A stretch of DNA of 64,000 nucleotides from Curvularia sp. ZM96 (GCA_022457065.1 JAJGBQ010000007.1:1116001-1180000); one strand, 5' to 3'; numbered from the stretch's first letter, positions 10,782 through 20,116 are shown. Numbers and translations are program-made. The notes: generated from the sequence alone by a model not told the origin.

Positions 10782-11867
10782 ATGCGAATACCTATGGTTC
10801 CGCTTTCATCAGTTCGCCGCCTCACCATTTCCTTCCTCGCATTCAGTACTCTTGCTCAGAATCTTGTTGTCGCTATACCACATGTTGTTTACACACGCCA
10901 GTCATTGCTCCTTTCAGCACTACAATTACCAGGATGTGCGTTCCGGTGCTTCCTCACTCATCTGCTAGACGACGGGTGTGCAAACGAGGCCGACTTTGGA
11001 TGTCATTGTGCGGGTGAGAAGCTGATTCAGGCTTCTTCGGCATGCATTGTACAGGGATGCGGGACGGTCGCAAAAGACGACGCTATTGATAAGCTCAGGT
11101 CGGCTTGTGGGAAGGGTTTGGGTGGTGCGATCTCGCAGACAGAAGAGTCGAGCACCAGCAACACTATGGCAGTGAGCAAGACAAGTGACGATAAGGGGGC
11201 CGTGGTATCGACTCCAGCAGCAAGCGCAAGTACAACTAATACAGCGACAACATATCCGGCCTCAATACAGATTCCAGCCACACCCGTAGCTAGTACACCG
11301 ACTACCGGCAGGACGAGTACTACACTACAGTCGACTTCTCGGACAGCAAATCCAACGCAGATATCAACGGGAACAGCGCTACCCCTTTCGGAAGCACCAG
11401 GGGAGCTGTCTACTGGCGCGAAAGCAGGAATAGGCGTCAGTGTCGCAGTTTTACCTGTAATCGCAGCTGTCATTCTAGCATGGTACATCCGCCGCTTGAA
11501 GCGCCGGGCTTATGCCGCCCAGCAGTCTGGTAACACGCCAACTACTCAAGACCCAACACCCGCTATACGAGGACGGCAACTCACCACAAAAGCTTATTAC
11601 ACCGGTCCCATGTCGCCATTATCTCCAGGCGGGATACAGGACGATACGACGGTCTCAAATATTGGCTACGGCATGGTGATGAAGAAGCGCGGACCTGTTC
11701 TTAGCATTCTGGTTGAGCGTGAAGACGAGGATAAAAACAGCGTAAGAGAACCTGTTCCGGGACAGCGAGAAGGATTGGCACCGCCGCTGGAGTTGGATGG
11801 TGAGGGGAAAGCGGCGTGGGAGTTACCGACAAGTATTACACCTAGGAACAGGAGCGAGGAGAGATGA
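10782..11867 (+). CDS. CFEM-domain single-pass membrane protein
   Basis: 361 residues starting at MRIPMVPLSS, followed by a hydrophobic signal peptide ending near VVA. A CFEM domain follows (residues about 45-115) with eight cysteines in the family spacing: C-x3-C early, a GCHC core, then three more ending before GKG. The Asp in the DDGC segment may correspond to the residue other CFEM proteins use for haem or iron binding. A long Ser/Thr/Ala-rich stalk then leads to one membrane helix (about residues 205-228) with a basic stop-transfer RRLKRR, and a cytoplasmic tail of about 120 residues. Members work at the fungal surface in haem uptake, adhesion or host sensing. Start choice is moderately sure (a second ATG lies four codons later). 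Confidence 0.85.
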   Translation: MRIPMVPLSSVRRLTISFLAFSTLAQNLVVAIPHVVYTRQSLLLSALQLPGCAFRCFLTHLLDDGCANEADFGCHCAGEKLIQASSACIVQGCGTVAKDDAIDKLRSACGKGLGGAISQTEESSTSNTMAVSKTSDDKGAVVSTPAASASTTNTATTYPASIQIPATPVASTPTTGRTSTTLQSTSRTANPTQISTGTALPLSEAPGELSTGAKAGIGVSVAVLPVIAAVILAWYIRRLKRRAYAAQQSGNTPTTQDPTPAIRGRQLTTKAYYTGPMSPLSPGGIQDDTTVSNIGYGMVMKKRGPVLSILVEREDEDKNSVREPVPGQREGLAPPLELDGEGKAAWELPTSITPRNRSEER

Positions 11868-12369
11868 AAGGTCGTGGGGGATGCAAAGAGTATTGAATTA
11901 CGCATGGGATGGAGTGACGGGTAAAGCGAGCAGCGCTGAGACTATCGAGGAGTGATTGCTGTTTGTAACGGCGAGAGGTGTTAACAAGTGAGTCTGGCAA
12001 CTCTACAAACGCTGCAGTAAAAACTACTGCTTCAACAATAACAATAACATAATATCCTTCACATTTCAGCCTCCTATGCTGTTTGATAAGCGTGAAAGTG
12101 TGTCTAGCTCACTTACGTTTATGTACAGTCAAATTGCTTCTACACACTGTGAAACCTCTTTGTTGCGCACAACCTACATTCACATTGCTGAAAGCGACTT
12201 CACTGTACATGCCCCCCCACGCCGTTTGCCAACACTGCAGAAACAAACTTCATACATAAATTATATCCTCACAGTTATAACTCTAATCAACATCAACACA
12301 TACCACTACCTCAACTTCAGATACACAAGCAGCAGAAGAACATAACATTTCAACATTCGACTAGCAACC
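11868..12369. other. intergenic, promoter of small secreted-protein gene
   Basis: No gene supported. AT-rich with short AACAAT-type runs near 12040; ends in the leader of the small secreted protein, with a good start context (GCAACCATGA). Confidence 0.5.
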
Positions 12370-12732
12370 ATGAAGCTCCTCAGCACCATCATCACTTTCC
12401 TCTCCCTCTTCCTCCTCGCCATCGCTCGTCCCACCGAGCCCCGCTCCGTCGCCAATGAGCAAGAATCATCGGGTATCCTTACACGAGGCATCGATCTTTG
12501 CTCGCCAAAGTGCAAGGCAGAACTCGACTTCTGGCAGGCTTGCATCTACATCCCGTATTGCCGCGACAGCCGCGAGTTCAACAACCGTCAAACATCTTAT
12601 GATAATTGCTGCAAGGTTGCAGTTCCGACGAAGCCGCAGCCTGAGGATAAGCCTAATGAGACTATTGAGAGGTGGAATAGTACCTTGGAGTATCTTGGGC
12701 TTAACCCTGTGGGGAAGCCGGTGGGTTCTTGA
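12370..12732 (+). CDS. small secreted cysteine-containing protein
   Basis: A 120-residue single-exon protein. The first 19 residues (MKLLSTIITFLSLFLLAIA) form a clear signal peptide with cleavage likely after AIA. The mature part has six cysteines: a CSPKC pair, two in the ACIYIPYC segment and a CC pair, enough for three disulfides. There is one or more N-glycosylation sequons (NET, NST). I recognise no family. Size, secretion and cysteines are what one looks for in fungal effector candidates, but also in surface or antimicrobial proteins. It sits directly at the edge of the first AT-rich island, a common location for such genes. Function is unknown; that it is a secreted protein is likely. 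Confidence 0.75.
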   Translation: MKLLSTIITFLSLFLLAIARPTEPRSVANEQESSGILTRGIDLCSPKCKAELDFWQACIYIPYCRDSREFNNRQTSYDNCCKVAVPTKPQPEDKPNETIERWNSTLEYLGLNPVGKPVGS

Positions 12733-13463
12733 GTGGGTGGGTGGTGTAGGGCATGAAGGAGGCTGTTGATTCAGTAGATATGAAGAAAAGGGTCTTACAA
12801 GGTGCGTCCCTAAGTGACGAGACAGATCATGTCTTGAGACAGATAGGTAGTTCGGACATCTAGCGTGTTCATTTTAGAGAATTGTAGAGCTGCTATTCAC
12901 ATATAGTACTATACTAGGTTTGGAGAATTCTTACTCTAACTTTAGCTGAGGAAATGCTCACTGCCGTAATTGTGATATTGTTTGTCATACAAGACTAATT
13001 GAAACTAGCGATCATATGATGCAAAAAGAATCTAAGGTCACTCACTACGAAGCTAGACACACAAGCTAGCGAGACAAGTGCCTACTGAAATCCAAAATCT
13101 AGTTCTTCTCCGAAAGCTCCAAGCTCTACAACTTATAAGACGATTTAGTAGTGTTTATTCGTCTTACTAATCCATTTATAATAGAGATTGTGCAGTTGTT
13201 ACTAATTATGTTGATTCCGTTGACGCTATTTTGGCCCCGACATCTTAACGATACTTCGGTGTGTTGCTTGGATAGCTAGAGACACGAAAACTGTACTCTT
13301 CAAATCTTATCACAATTGGCAGCAAGGAACACTCTTCCCGCAATTTCTTCGTGTCCATGCAGTGGTGGTGGAGCTATTTGTGCCGAACAAAGGGCTCTTT
13401 CACACCTCAGCAAGCATTATTAACGTCCATCCCTACGTGCCAGGACGCACTACGTTGTTCGTC
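12733..13463. other. AT-rich island, left part, no intact gene
   Basis: AT-rich sequence with frequent stops in all frames. A few short protein-like stretches (for example on the minus strand near 13310-13370) may be remains of decayed genes, but none can be named. Confidence 0.5.
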
Positions 13464-13513
13464 GTCAGGTGACACAGGTCACCTAACTAGTTGCTCCATG
13501 CACTAGCACACTA
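13464..13513 (+). repeat. left terminal inverted repeat
   Basis: Begins GTCAGGTGAC and includes the palindrome AGGTGAC-ACAG-GTCACCT, then ACTAGT. It pairs with the right repeat; GCACACTA at its inner end is matched exactly there. Confidence 0.65.
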
Positions 13514-13826
13514 TATACTGTTGTAACGACTTAAACGCTATACCTATAGTAGTTAACAGCTAAAGATAGCTGTAGCACATGCCCGCATCTTCCTCTACGG
13601 CTAGATACTTAGCCTAACTATTGCAACACGGCCTTAGCCGCCATCACCCTTTGCGCTTCCTGAAAATACTGATGCCGTCGCTATAATAAGAAACAGTATA
13701 CTTTTACTCCGTAGTACGTAGCACTATCTGTATATCGGCCCTTCCCTAGTCTATAGTTAATTAGAGTTTTCTTTCTACGTAGTTAGTATTACTCCGCCAC
13801 TAAATTTTGTCTCTCCCCGTCAGATG

Positions 13827-13961
13827 TTACGAAGCAGACGAGTCAGCATTGAACTTAATCGCGGTATAACCTGGCGATAGCTCCTTGAGCACGCAGATCT
13901 TCAACGTATCGCTGACTCCGCCATTTACGATCAGGGGTTCGGCTTCACCGGCAACATAGTG
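13827..13961 (-). pseudogene. C-terminal coding relic of an unknown protein
   Basis: 44 codons ending in a TAA read like a genuine protein end (motifs GEAEPLIVNGG and DTLKICVLKELSPGY), in contrast to the stop-rich surroundings. Upstream in the same frame there are stops (TAA, TAA), and no ATG or clear splice site supplies a start. It points away from the cysteine-rich gene inside the same TIR element, so the two would share a promoter region. It could be the last exon of a gene with unrecognised upstream exons, or a decayed remnant. Family unknown. Confidence 0.3.
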
Positions 13962-14084
13962 ATATTAGACTTACTTAGTAGCCGATACCATCTCTAAAAG
14001 ACTCTGTCAGCACTAGCGGAGCGGGGAGGCCGTGCTAACGGTGCAGTATGACGAGTATCTCGTATAATCCTCCCAAAACCTCTT

Positions 14085-14092
14085 TATATAAG
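14085..14092 (+). promoter_or_regulatory. possible TATA box
   Basis: TATATAAG about 105 bases upstream of the ATG of the cysteine-rich gene. Because TATATA is palindromic, it could also serve the leftward relic. Inferred from sequence and position only. Confidence 0.3.
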
Positions 14093-14189
14093 AAGCTATG
14101 AATCCTCTCCTACTACTTATGCATAAGGCGTTGATTTTACCTCCATCTAGCTATTACTTTCTCTACGGTACCTGCACTATATAGACACA

Positions 14190-14543
14190 ATGCACTTTCT
14201 GATTATACTTCTTATACCTTCTTTTATGGGCCTAGCAGCTGCTTGGATAAATGCCAATGTTTGCCGTTCAGCTGACCCTAATTGGGGAGTATGTATTTTC
14301 ATTATAGCATTAAAAATCACACCTGCTATAGGTAATACTAACGCAGGCTACAGACTCCAGGAAATTGCAAGAAACAAGATCTTGACTGGTGTCAAGACGA
14401 TGCTGGCCCTTGTTCATATGTAAGTTGAATAGGTATTCTAAATATTACTATAAGGGTAGCTAATACAAGGGAAGTGCCCTGGCAAGAAGTTTCAGTCAGC
14501 ATGGGCAAGGCCTGACGGTGGTTGTGATTGTCACTGTGCTTAA
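14190..14543 (+). CDS. cysteine-rich small secreted protein (three exons)
   Basis: Predicted 82 residues from exons 14190-14288, 14354-14419 and 14460-14543. Read without splicing the frame looks meaningless after residue 33. Intron 1 is 65 bp with a perfect TACTAAC branch point and a CAG acceptor; intron 2 is 40 bp (GTAAGT...TAG), short but possible. Splicing gives a signal peptide (MHFLIILLIPSFMGLAAA), then eight cysteines, including a CKKQDLDWC pair, KCPGKK and a terminal GCDCHC. The family is not recognised, but secretion, size and cysteine density match fungal effector or defensin-like proteins. After the stop the same frame continues with cysteine-containing, protein-like text interrupted by TGA, so the present stop may be a later truncation. 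The gene lies inside the TIR element. Confidence 0.5.
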
Positions 14544-14717
14544 TGTACCTGATTGGAGAGTAGCTGTCACGGCGCTGGCTGCAAGAAGAGCGCCAAAGAC
14601 CCGCTCGGTGCACCTGGAGTCTATAGACAAAGTCTGCGAAAACCGCTCAGATCAAAACTCTTTGTGCTCCAACACCTCGATCAAAAGCAGCTTCAAGGCA
14701 CAGATAAACAAGCATGG

Positions 14718-14767
14718 TAGTGTGCCAGTGTACAGCGTGACTAGTCAGGTGACGCATGTCACCTGAC
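14718..14767 (-). repeat. right terminal inverted repeat
   Basis: Reverse complement of the left repeat at 39 of 50 positions. Its outer end is a 10-bp-arm palindrome around GCAT. A further GTCACCTG lies just outside, at about 14771, so a second insertion or an internal duplication of the end is possible. Confidence 0.65.
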
Positions 14768-15362
14768 CAGTCACCTGCCTGGTCACGTGCTTGAGTCTGA
14801 TAGTATAAGTAGTTCCTCTAGTAGATAGAGAGACGACAACAACCTCACGACAGGACGAACTGTCTACTCTTCGATTTTGCCCATGTCAAGAATACAACTT
14901 TCTTCCTTCACCTCTCTCTCCTCTTAGTGACTGCTACAGTGACTAGTCTATTATCGTCCACTCAAGTAGGTACTGTGGCCTCGTACTAACTACACCCTTA
15001 CAGTAGATAGCAGAAACAATGCATATGATTGTGCTCAAAACACAACCTCACACCTACACGTGCGACAGTTGACTTTGGTGTAACCAAACCCTAGTTCGTT
15101 TAGAACAAGAGCTATCGACGGGATAAACCATGATTACGTTCAATGCTGGCTTATCTAATATTCATCGTGGAGGGATAAGCATTAGTCGTAGAGCAATACT
15201 AACTAGAAAGAAAACTATATATGACTATAAGCTAGGGAAGGGTGTTAAGAGTAGCATCTTGAGTGGAAGTAATACAAGGCTTCTGTTGTTAAGACTCTTG
15301 ACCCAAGCACGAAGTGTAATCTCCAAAAGTAAGTTCAAAAATTATCGAAGGCGGGCCATATA
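14768..15362. other. AT-rich island, promoter-like and repeat-derived sequence
   Basis: No intact gene. A TATA-like GTATAAG at about 14806, a pyrimidine-rich leader and an intron-like block (GTAGGT to TACTAACT to ACAG, about 14965-15002) look like the start of another small gene, but the short frame between them is stopped. From about 15105 to 15200 the sequence resembles 32300-32420 in the second island. Confidence 0.4.
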
Positions 15363-15660
15363 GGAATTTCTAGAGGTTACCTCCAGCGCAACCAAATCCG
15401 ATTCTTGATGAAGATCAACGACGAAGCGAAAATTCAACGATCGGCCAAATCGGACGTGCTCGGAAAGGCGAAAGTAATGTACGATAAACTTGAGGAGGTT
15501 TGAGTAAATTGTACCGAGGAGGCGGCTAAAGCAGCTAAAGACACAGTAAAGAGTCGACGGAAACGCAAGAGTACAACAGAAGGAGAAGGGCCACAGGCTA
15601 AGAAAGCGAAGGACGGGCTGATTTGGCATACAGTGCACCTGAGCTGCCGATGGTCCACAA
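15363..15660 (+). pseudogene. decayed pogo/Fot1-type (Tc1-mariner) transposase, C-terminal end
   Basis: The frame starting at 15363 reads RGYLQRNQIRFLMKINDEAK, then LGKAKVMYDKLEE, a stop (TGA), and then a lysine/arginine/alanine-rich tail with SRRKRKS and PQAKKAK. This is the characteristic C-terminus of fungal DDE transposases of the pogo group. The catalytic DDE core is not present upstream, and there is at least one stop and probably a frameshift near the end (APELPMV appears in another phase). It is a dead fragment. Whether it ever moved the neighbouring TIR element is unknown. Confidence 0.6.
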
Positions 15661-16411
15661 TAGAATCGCCTGATGTCGTTTATCATTACTGTAGTAGAGG
15701 GGCAATTGATGGACGATAGTATAGCCACTAGCAAGTGTACCTTCACTCTTATGCGCTCTTGCAACAGCATTTCCATCGGTGTGCCAATAAGGTTCTATAG
15801 CCACATTTGCTACAACGGGTGGCGAGCCTTGGATTTGCAGATCACGACCGGCAAAGTAATAGACAGTTTCAGATCTTTCGCTAGCAACCGATCGTACAGA
15901 GGGAAACTACGCTGTCTGCTTCATCTATTGCAACTTCTCTTAGAAAAACGCCAAATGTATCTACTAGAACCTAATATCATATATTGCATAGCAACATAGT
16001 ATCAGATGTGGAAATAGATCAGTAAATCTAGCTCACTTCCGAGGGAAATTGCAATACAGCTTGGCATCCCACTTGATCCTGGTCGTTAGGCGCCTATGTT
16101 CTTGATACAAATGTTGCTGCCTACCGTATCGTAAACAGGGCTCGGGCGGCTAGTCGACCAGTACGTAAGACGACAGCAAGCATGATAGAGCACTGCCACA
16201 TTTGCGTTTCGTCAATTCTGCCTCGTCCTCAACAGACAGAGCACTGCCACCTTTCCTCTTCGTTAATTTGCCTCGTCCTCAAAAGCAATCAATTTTGGAT
16301 AAAAGTAACTTCAGCTGACCCGCGCAGTACTCTGTGTAGCTTGAATATTCCCACCCAAGTGAACCTCAGATCTCTGCATCGCCGCATCACGAGCTGAGTA
16401 CGGCGGCACGT
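15661..16411. other. AT-rich island, right part
   Basis: No intact gene. On the minus strand, about 15600-15830, two overlapping short frames look protein-like (one with a CSKCGYRT motif, one beginning near EPYWHTDG) but cannot be named. The last 230 bases hold a 51-bp direct repeat (listed separately) and the promoter of the next gene. Confidence 0.4.
16187..16282. repeat. direct repeat, period 51 bp, two copies
   Basis: Both copies begin AGAGCACTGCCAC and end TGCCTCGTCCTCAA, with a few changes and a short length difference between. The pair lies about 130 bases upstream of the next ATG and might hold regulatory sites or be a replication-slippage duplication. Confidence 0.8.
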
Positions 16412-17687
16412 ATGATGACGTCAAGCTCAACGTATAATGCGAGGAATTCCCCCGAACAACTTCGTCAACGAATTGTTAGCCAAGCCTATTGTATGCCTGG
16501 TAAGTCAAAGCATCTAAAGTAGCCAACGATCTGGTGTTGTCTAACGCGACGTAGGGTTAAAGACTCCAAGGATTGTGATATCTGACCGATATGGACCCGA
16601 ACCTGCACTTAAACCAGCCCTGATCTCTCTCGCAAGGTCTTTAGTTCAGTTCGACCTTGAACTTGCCAAGCGTGTCCAAAAGTTCCACCAAAAACCTTCT
16701 TCATCTATGGATGAAACCCGCAAAGCTGAAGTTCTTCGTTTGTTAGAAGATTGCAATGATATCAGACAGCAGTGGAAAGACATCGACTCAGGCAAATGTC
16801 AATTCAGCGAGCTGTACATGACTAGTGATCTCTTGGTTCCCATTTGGGCGGAAGGCTTGCGCATCATTAGAGATGTCATTAGAAGTAAACAAGTTTCCAG
16901 CGAACAGTCAAACAAGCGGAATGTCTTTACGCGTATTCTGTTAGATTACGAGAGTCGAGCAGGACGCCTGCAGAAAGAAATGGTTGATGCTGCTCATCAC
17001 GGTCTTTTGAATCCAGATTTTTTGAACCCAATTCAAGGGCGCTGGTTGCGGCTGGACGATACTATAGACATACATTACGACTTGTGTAATCCCGATGCTG
17101 ACGAAGACATGTCCAATTCCTGTCGTCAGTCACCCAGATGGTAAGCTGCTGATGCAGAATTGGGATACTGTATAGAATCCAAACGTTAATTATGTTTTAG
17201 GCAACAAGTTCGAAGCTCAGTACAAGAGGCTATAGGGGCAAAAGATCACGACAAGCTTATGCAAAATCAAATTGCTGGCAAACCCTGGAACACAGCTGAG
17301 TCTGATAGGACAGCTGGTTCAAAGAACGTGCGAGCTTTTATTTCGGTGCCAGTAGTCTGCAGCTGTGCTTTAGCTCCCATTCCGTTGTTCTGTTTGGGAT
17401 ACGCCTCTTCACCTCATCTCCGAGGGACAACCGACGATGCAGACTTCTGGTTCCTCATTGCAGCCACGTTGACCCAACTTCAAGCGCTAGGAGTTTCCGC
17501 GCTTCTTGAACGGGATCGTGGCCGCCTTCCAAAATGGCGCTGGGTTATTCCTGCTGCATTTGCAGCAGCTTGTTCTATCGTGGCCATCCCCCTCTATCTT
17601 TATATACCAACAGAGTGGAGCTCCCTTTTCTCTCTATTTGCCGGCATAATTCAAGCCTTCATGGTATCGCAGTTCTTTTTTTTCTAG
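16412..17687 (+). CDS. unknown membrane protein, four C-terminal helices
   Basis: Predicted 386 residues from exons 16412-16499, 16555-17140 and 17201-17687; both introns are GTAAG...TAG and preserve frame. The start is MMTSSSTYN. The N-terminal 240 residues are hydrophilic and mainly helical (a RKAEVLRLLEDCNDIRQQWK segment looks coiled). From about residue 270 there are four hydrophobic segments with short loops. I do not recognise the family. The stop comes directly after an eight-T run; in the neighbouring phase a plausible tail of about 29 residues continues (LGFHNLKTLVAVRK), so a one-base change in the run may have truncated the protein. It borders the first AT-rich island, so it may be lineage-specific. 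Confidence 0.65.
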
Positions 17688-18438
17688 GTTTCCACAATCT
17701 GAAAACCCTAGTAGCAGTCAGAAAGAACGCGTTACATCCGAGAAAAGAGAGAGAGCTAACTATGACAGCGTGAGTAGCGTGGGTCTGAGGTAAATGACAG
17801 ATAGACTGGAGTGTGTGATTTTCCGATTCGAGAATGATCAATAACATACTCTAATCCAGTTCCTACCAATGATATACGCTTCAAATACTCGAAATTTTCC
17901 AACTACAAGCTAACTAGAAGAGCTCCGACCAGGGAGTTGTGAGCTATAACGAGGACATTAGTAGATCATCTTGCGTCATGGTACTCCATTTGTTCAGTCT
18001 ACTTGGGCAGTCTTAGGCCCTATGAAAGCCACTAGACGCTATGATAAAAATCATCGTTACCTAGAACTGTTGCATGTACCTGAAGTCCCCGTTAAGCTCA
18101 ACTACAATCCTGTAGCCTATGCAGCCTTCGGACGATGCGTAAACGCGTCCTCTGGCCTCGTTGTAATACGAGAGGACGAAACGGTAATTTTAAGCTAACA
18201 GGTGAAATAACGGTTCCCAAGAACGGACTTCACATCATGCCGCAAAAACATTGCATAAGGTAAGGTTGCTGTATTAACAATGTAGATTTAGTTCAAGGTA
18301 CTCTTCCTTTGTCTCGCTTGGTGTGTCTCGATTCGCAGTTAGTGACGTTAGCACTACTTTTTCTCAACTAAGGGAAAAAAAGTCCCCATACGAAGATGAT
18401 CTCGTCAGTGTTGCTCGTTTTCATCGTCTCAAGAACAA
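17688..18438. other. intergenic, nothing firm
   Basis: AT-rich. A 75-codon frame at 17971-18198 begins at TTG and reads somewhat like protein (LELLHVPEVPVKLNYNP) but has no start or family; it could be a remnant. Confidence 0.4.
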
Positions 18439-19021
18439 CTATCTGATAGTAGACCACTGTCCGCGATAGACGTTGTCTTCTTCACGTGCAGCACGTTCCG
18501 CATCCTCCTCTACGCTGCTGTGCCCCGTTTCATACAACATTAGCGCGGTACCTGAAGCCTGGAAGGTAGCACGGACAGTCGGCATGGCCAAGACTGCGTG
18601 CTCCCCGTCAAGATCCCTCTCTGCATACACGAGTAGTATAGTGTCGTCTTGCGTTGACCTCTCGTCCATAATGGCAAAAACATCGGTTATAATTTCCGAC
18701 CCCGTATCCTCGCGAAGCTTTAAGAGCAGTTGGTGACATTCTTGAGGCGTCTTTCTAATAAATGGAGAGTTTGGGTTGCTTCCGTCCTCCATTGGTGCCT
18801 CTGATGCCTTGTCGTAATAGTCGTCAATGCTGTCCACGAAAACAAGCCTCCAATTGTCATCGTCGACGCCGTTATCCTCAATGAAGCGATCCATGGCCTG
18901 CAACTCTCGCTAGAAGTTAGTATTGAGCCGAAGCTAGGGAGCGGGTGGAGGGAGAATAGACGCCACTGACCTCTTTGGGTAGCGGAGCGGCGCAAACTAC
19001 AGGGAACAAGAGACCTCTCAT
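18439..19021 (-). CDS. unknown 173-residue protein
   Basis: Two exons, 19021-18971 and 18909-18439, separated by a 61-bp intron (GTCAGT...CTAG). The first exon supplies a start, MRGLLFPVVCAAPLPKE, that the long second frame lacks. The protein is acidic with conserved-looking blocks: DDNWRLVFVDSIDDYYD, PNSPFIRKTPQECHQLL and VFAIMDERSTQDDTILLVY. The layout (W at the start, an ADE-rich sheet, DERS..DDT late) recalls small fungal and bacterial domains of unknown function such as DUF6924, but I cannot confirm this. The N-terminus is only weakly hydrophobic, so secretion is doubtful. Its neighbours give no hint of its role. Confidence 0.65.
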
Positions 19022-20116
19022 CTTTCTAAGTTTAGACAATAATTTTCACAGTCCATGTCTCCTATGCGTGATGTTGAGGTGGATGTACAGATGCAGGTTA
19101 CCAAGACTCCATCTCAAATGTCACCAGTCCTATTGGACAGCGAGGCAGAATACAGTGATTCATAAACAAGTTGGCGCTTTTTTCTCTAGCCCGATTTCTT
19201 ATACACATTTTGTGCGCAGATCGAAGCATTCCAAAGACCTGGTAAGGTTTGCGAAGCCCGCCAGGCTGCCACGTTAGGTCTTACTAGCTCGCGTCGGCCC
19301 TTCGCCCCGTCTTACTGGGCCGAAAAAGGTCAGGCCATTGTCTGGCTGAGAATCGATGACGCGCATCCGAGTTATACGAAATACGGCCACGAGGCACAGC
19401 CCCGTCAGGGATCTCTACGCGAGGGCTTGTCGTCTCCATCAGCATCGCGATGTTTGGAGCGCTGAGCAGCGGCTCGACCATAGTGAGGACTCGGCGACTG
19501 GGCGTTGGCTGGGCGGATGTAATGGCAGTGCCTGTCCCGAGGCATCTCTGCACCGCTAGCCGCGAAAAAGTACCGTCACACATGCTTCGGCACGACCAGC
19601 TCAACGTTTACGGATATGCAGAGACTGGAAAAGAAATCTGATCCGGCGAGTTTGATGAAGAGATACTCTATGAGAGCCATGGAATTGAGGGTAAGGTACA
19701 AGTAAGCCGGGCCGCTCAACAGGGGCTTCGCATGGTGCCCTCTTTCTACTCGTGCTTCTGGCACCCCACCGGCATGCCATCGCCCGATGAGGATCATGAC
19801 GCGAGTAAATCGACAGGGATGCGGCGTGTCGAGGGCCTTAGACAAGACATCCTCTTCTCGGCGACTTTCCGTACCGCGTGGAGATATTGGCGACGGATTC
19901 GCCTCCACTAGCTGGTGACATGTCTCGTTCGTCTTGCTCGAGCCGCTTTCCTCGGTCTCCTGCTTGATACCTTCTGTGCGCGGTCCCAGAGTGAGGAGTG
20001 ATGCAGTCGGCCCCGAATAATCCACAATAAACATCCGAGAACCACGGCAACCACGACTGCACCTAGACACGACCTTTTCACTGCGAGCGCACTCATCGCG
20101 GGAACACACGGCCATC
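19022..20116. other. intergenic, ABC-transporter promoter region
   Basis: GC content is normal and several frames of 60-200 codons overlap on both strands, but they start at GTG/TTG or lack any motif and contradict each other. None is supported. The right end is the leader of the ABC transporter. Confidence 0.45.

Larger units (their letters stand above)
13464..14767. mobile_element. non-autonomous TIR element carrying a secreted-protein gene
   Basis: Two inverted repeats about 50 bases long face each other across 1.3 kb. Without gaps I count 39 of 50 matching positions, and most mismatches are transitions. The outermost part of each terminus is itself a small palindrome, AGGTGAC-N4-GTCACCT, followed inward by ACTAGT. 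No transposase frame lies inside, so the unit would depend on an enzyme encoded elsewhere. I find no convincing target-site duplication, so the exact ends are uncertain by a few bases and the superfamily is open. The cargo is a three-exon cysteine-rich secreted-protein gene and a divergent coding relic. A decayed pogo-type transposase lies 600 bases downstream but outside the repeats. Confidence 0.6.

Noticed and set aside
14176..14184. TATATA directly before the ATG of the cysteine-rich gene as TATA box
   Set aside because: Only about ten bases from the start codon, too close to act as the promoter TATA; the one at 14085 fits better.
17971..18198. 75-codon frame that reads partly like a protein
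   Set aside because: Starts at TTG, no visible exon partner, family unknown. It may be a remnant but cannot be supported.
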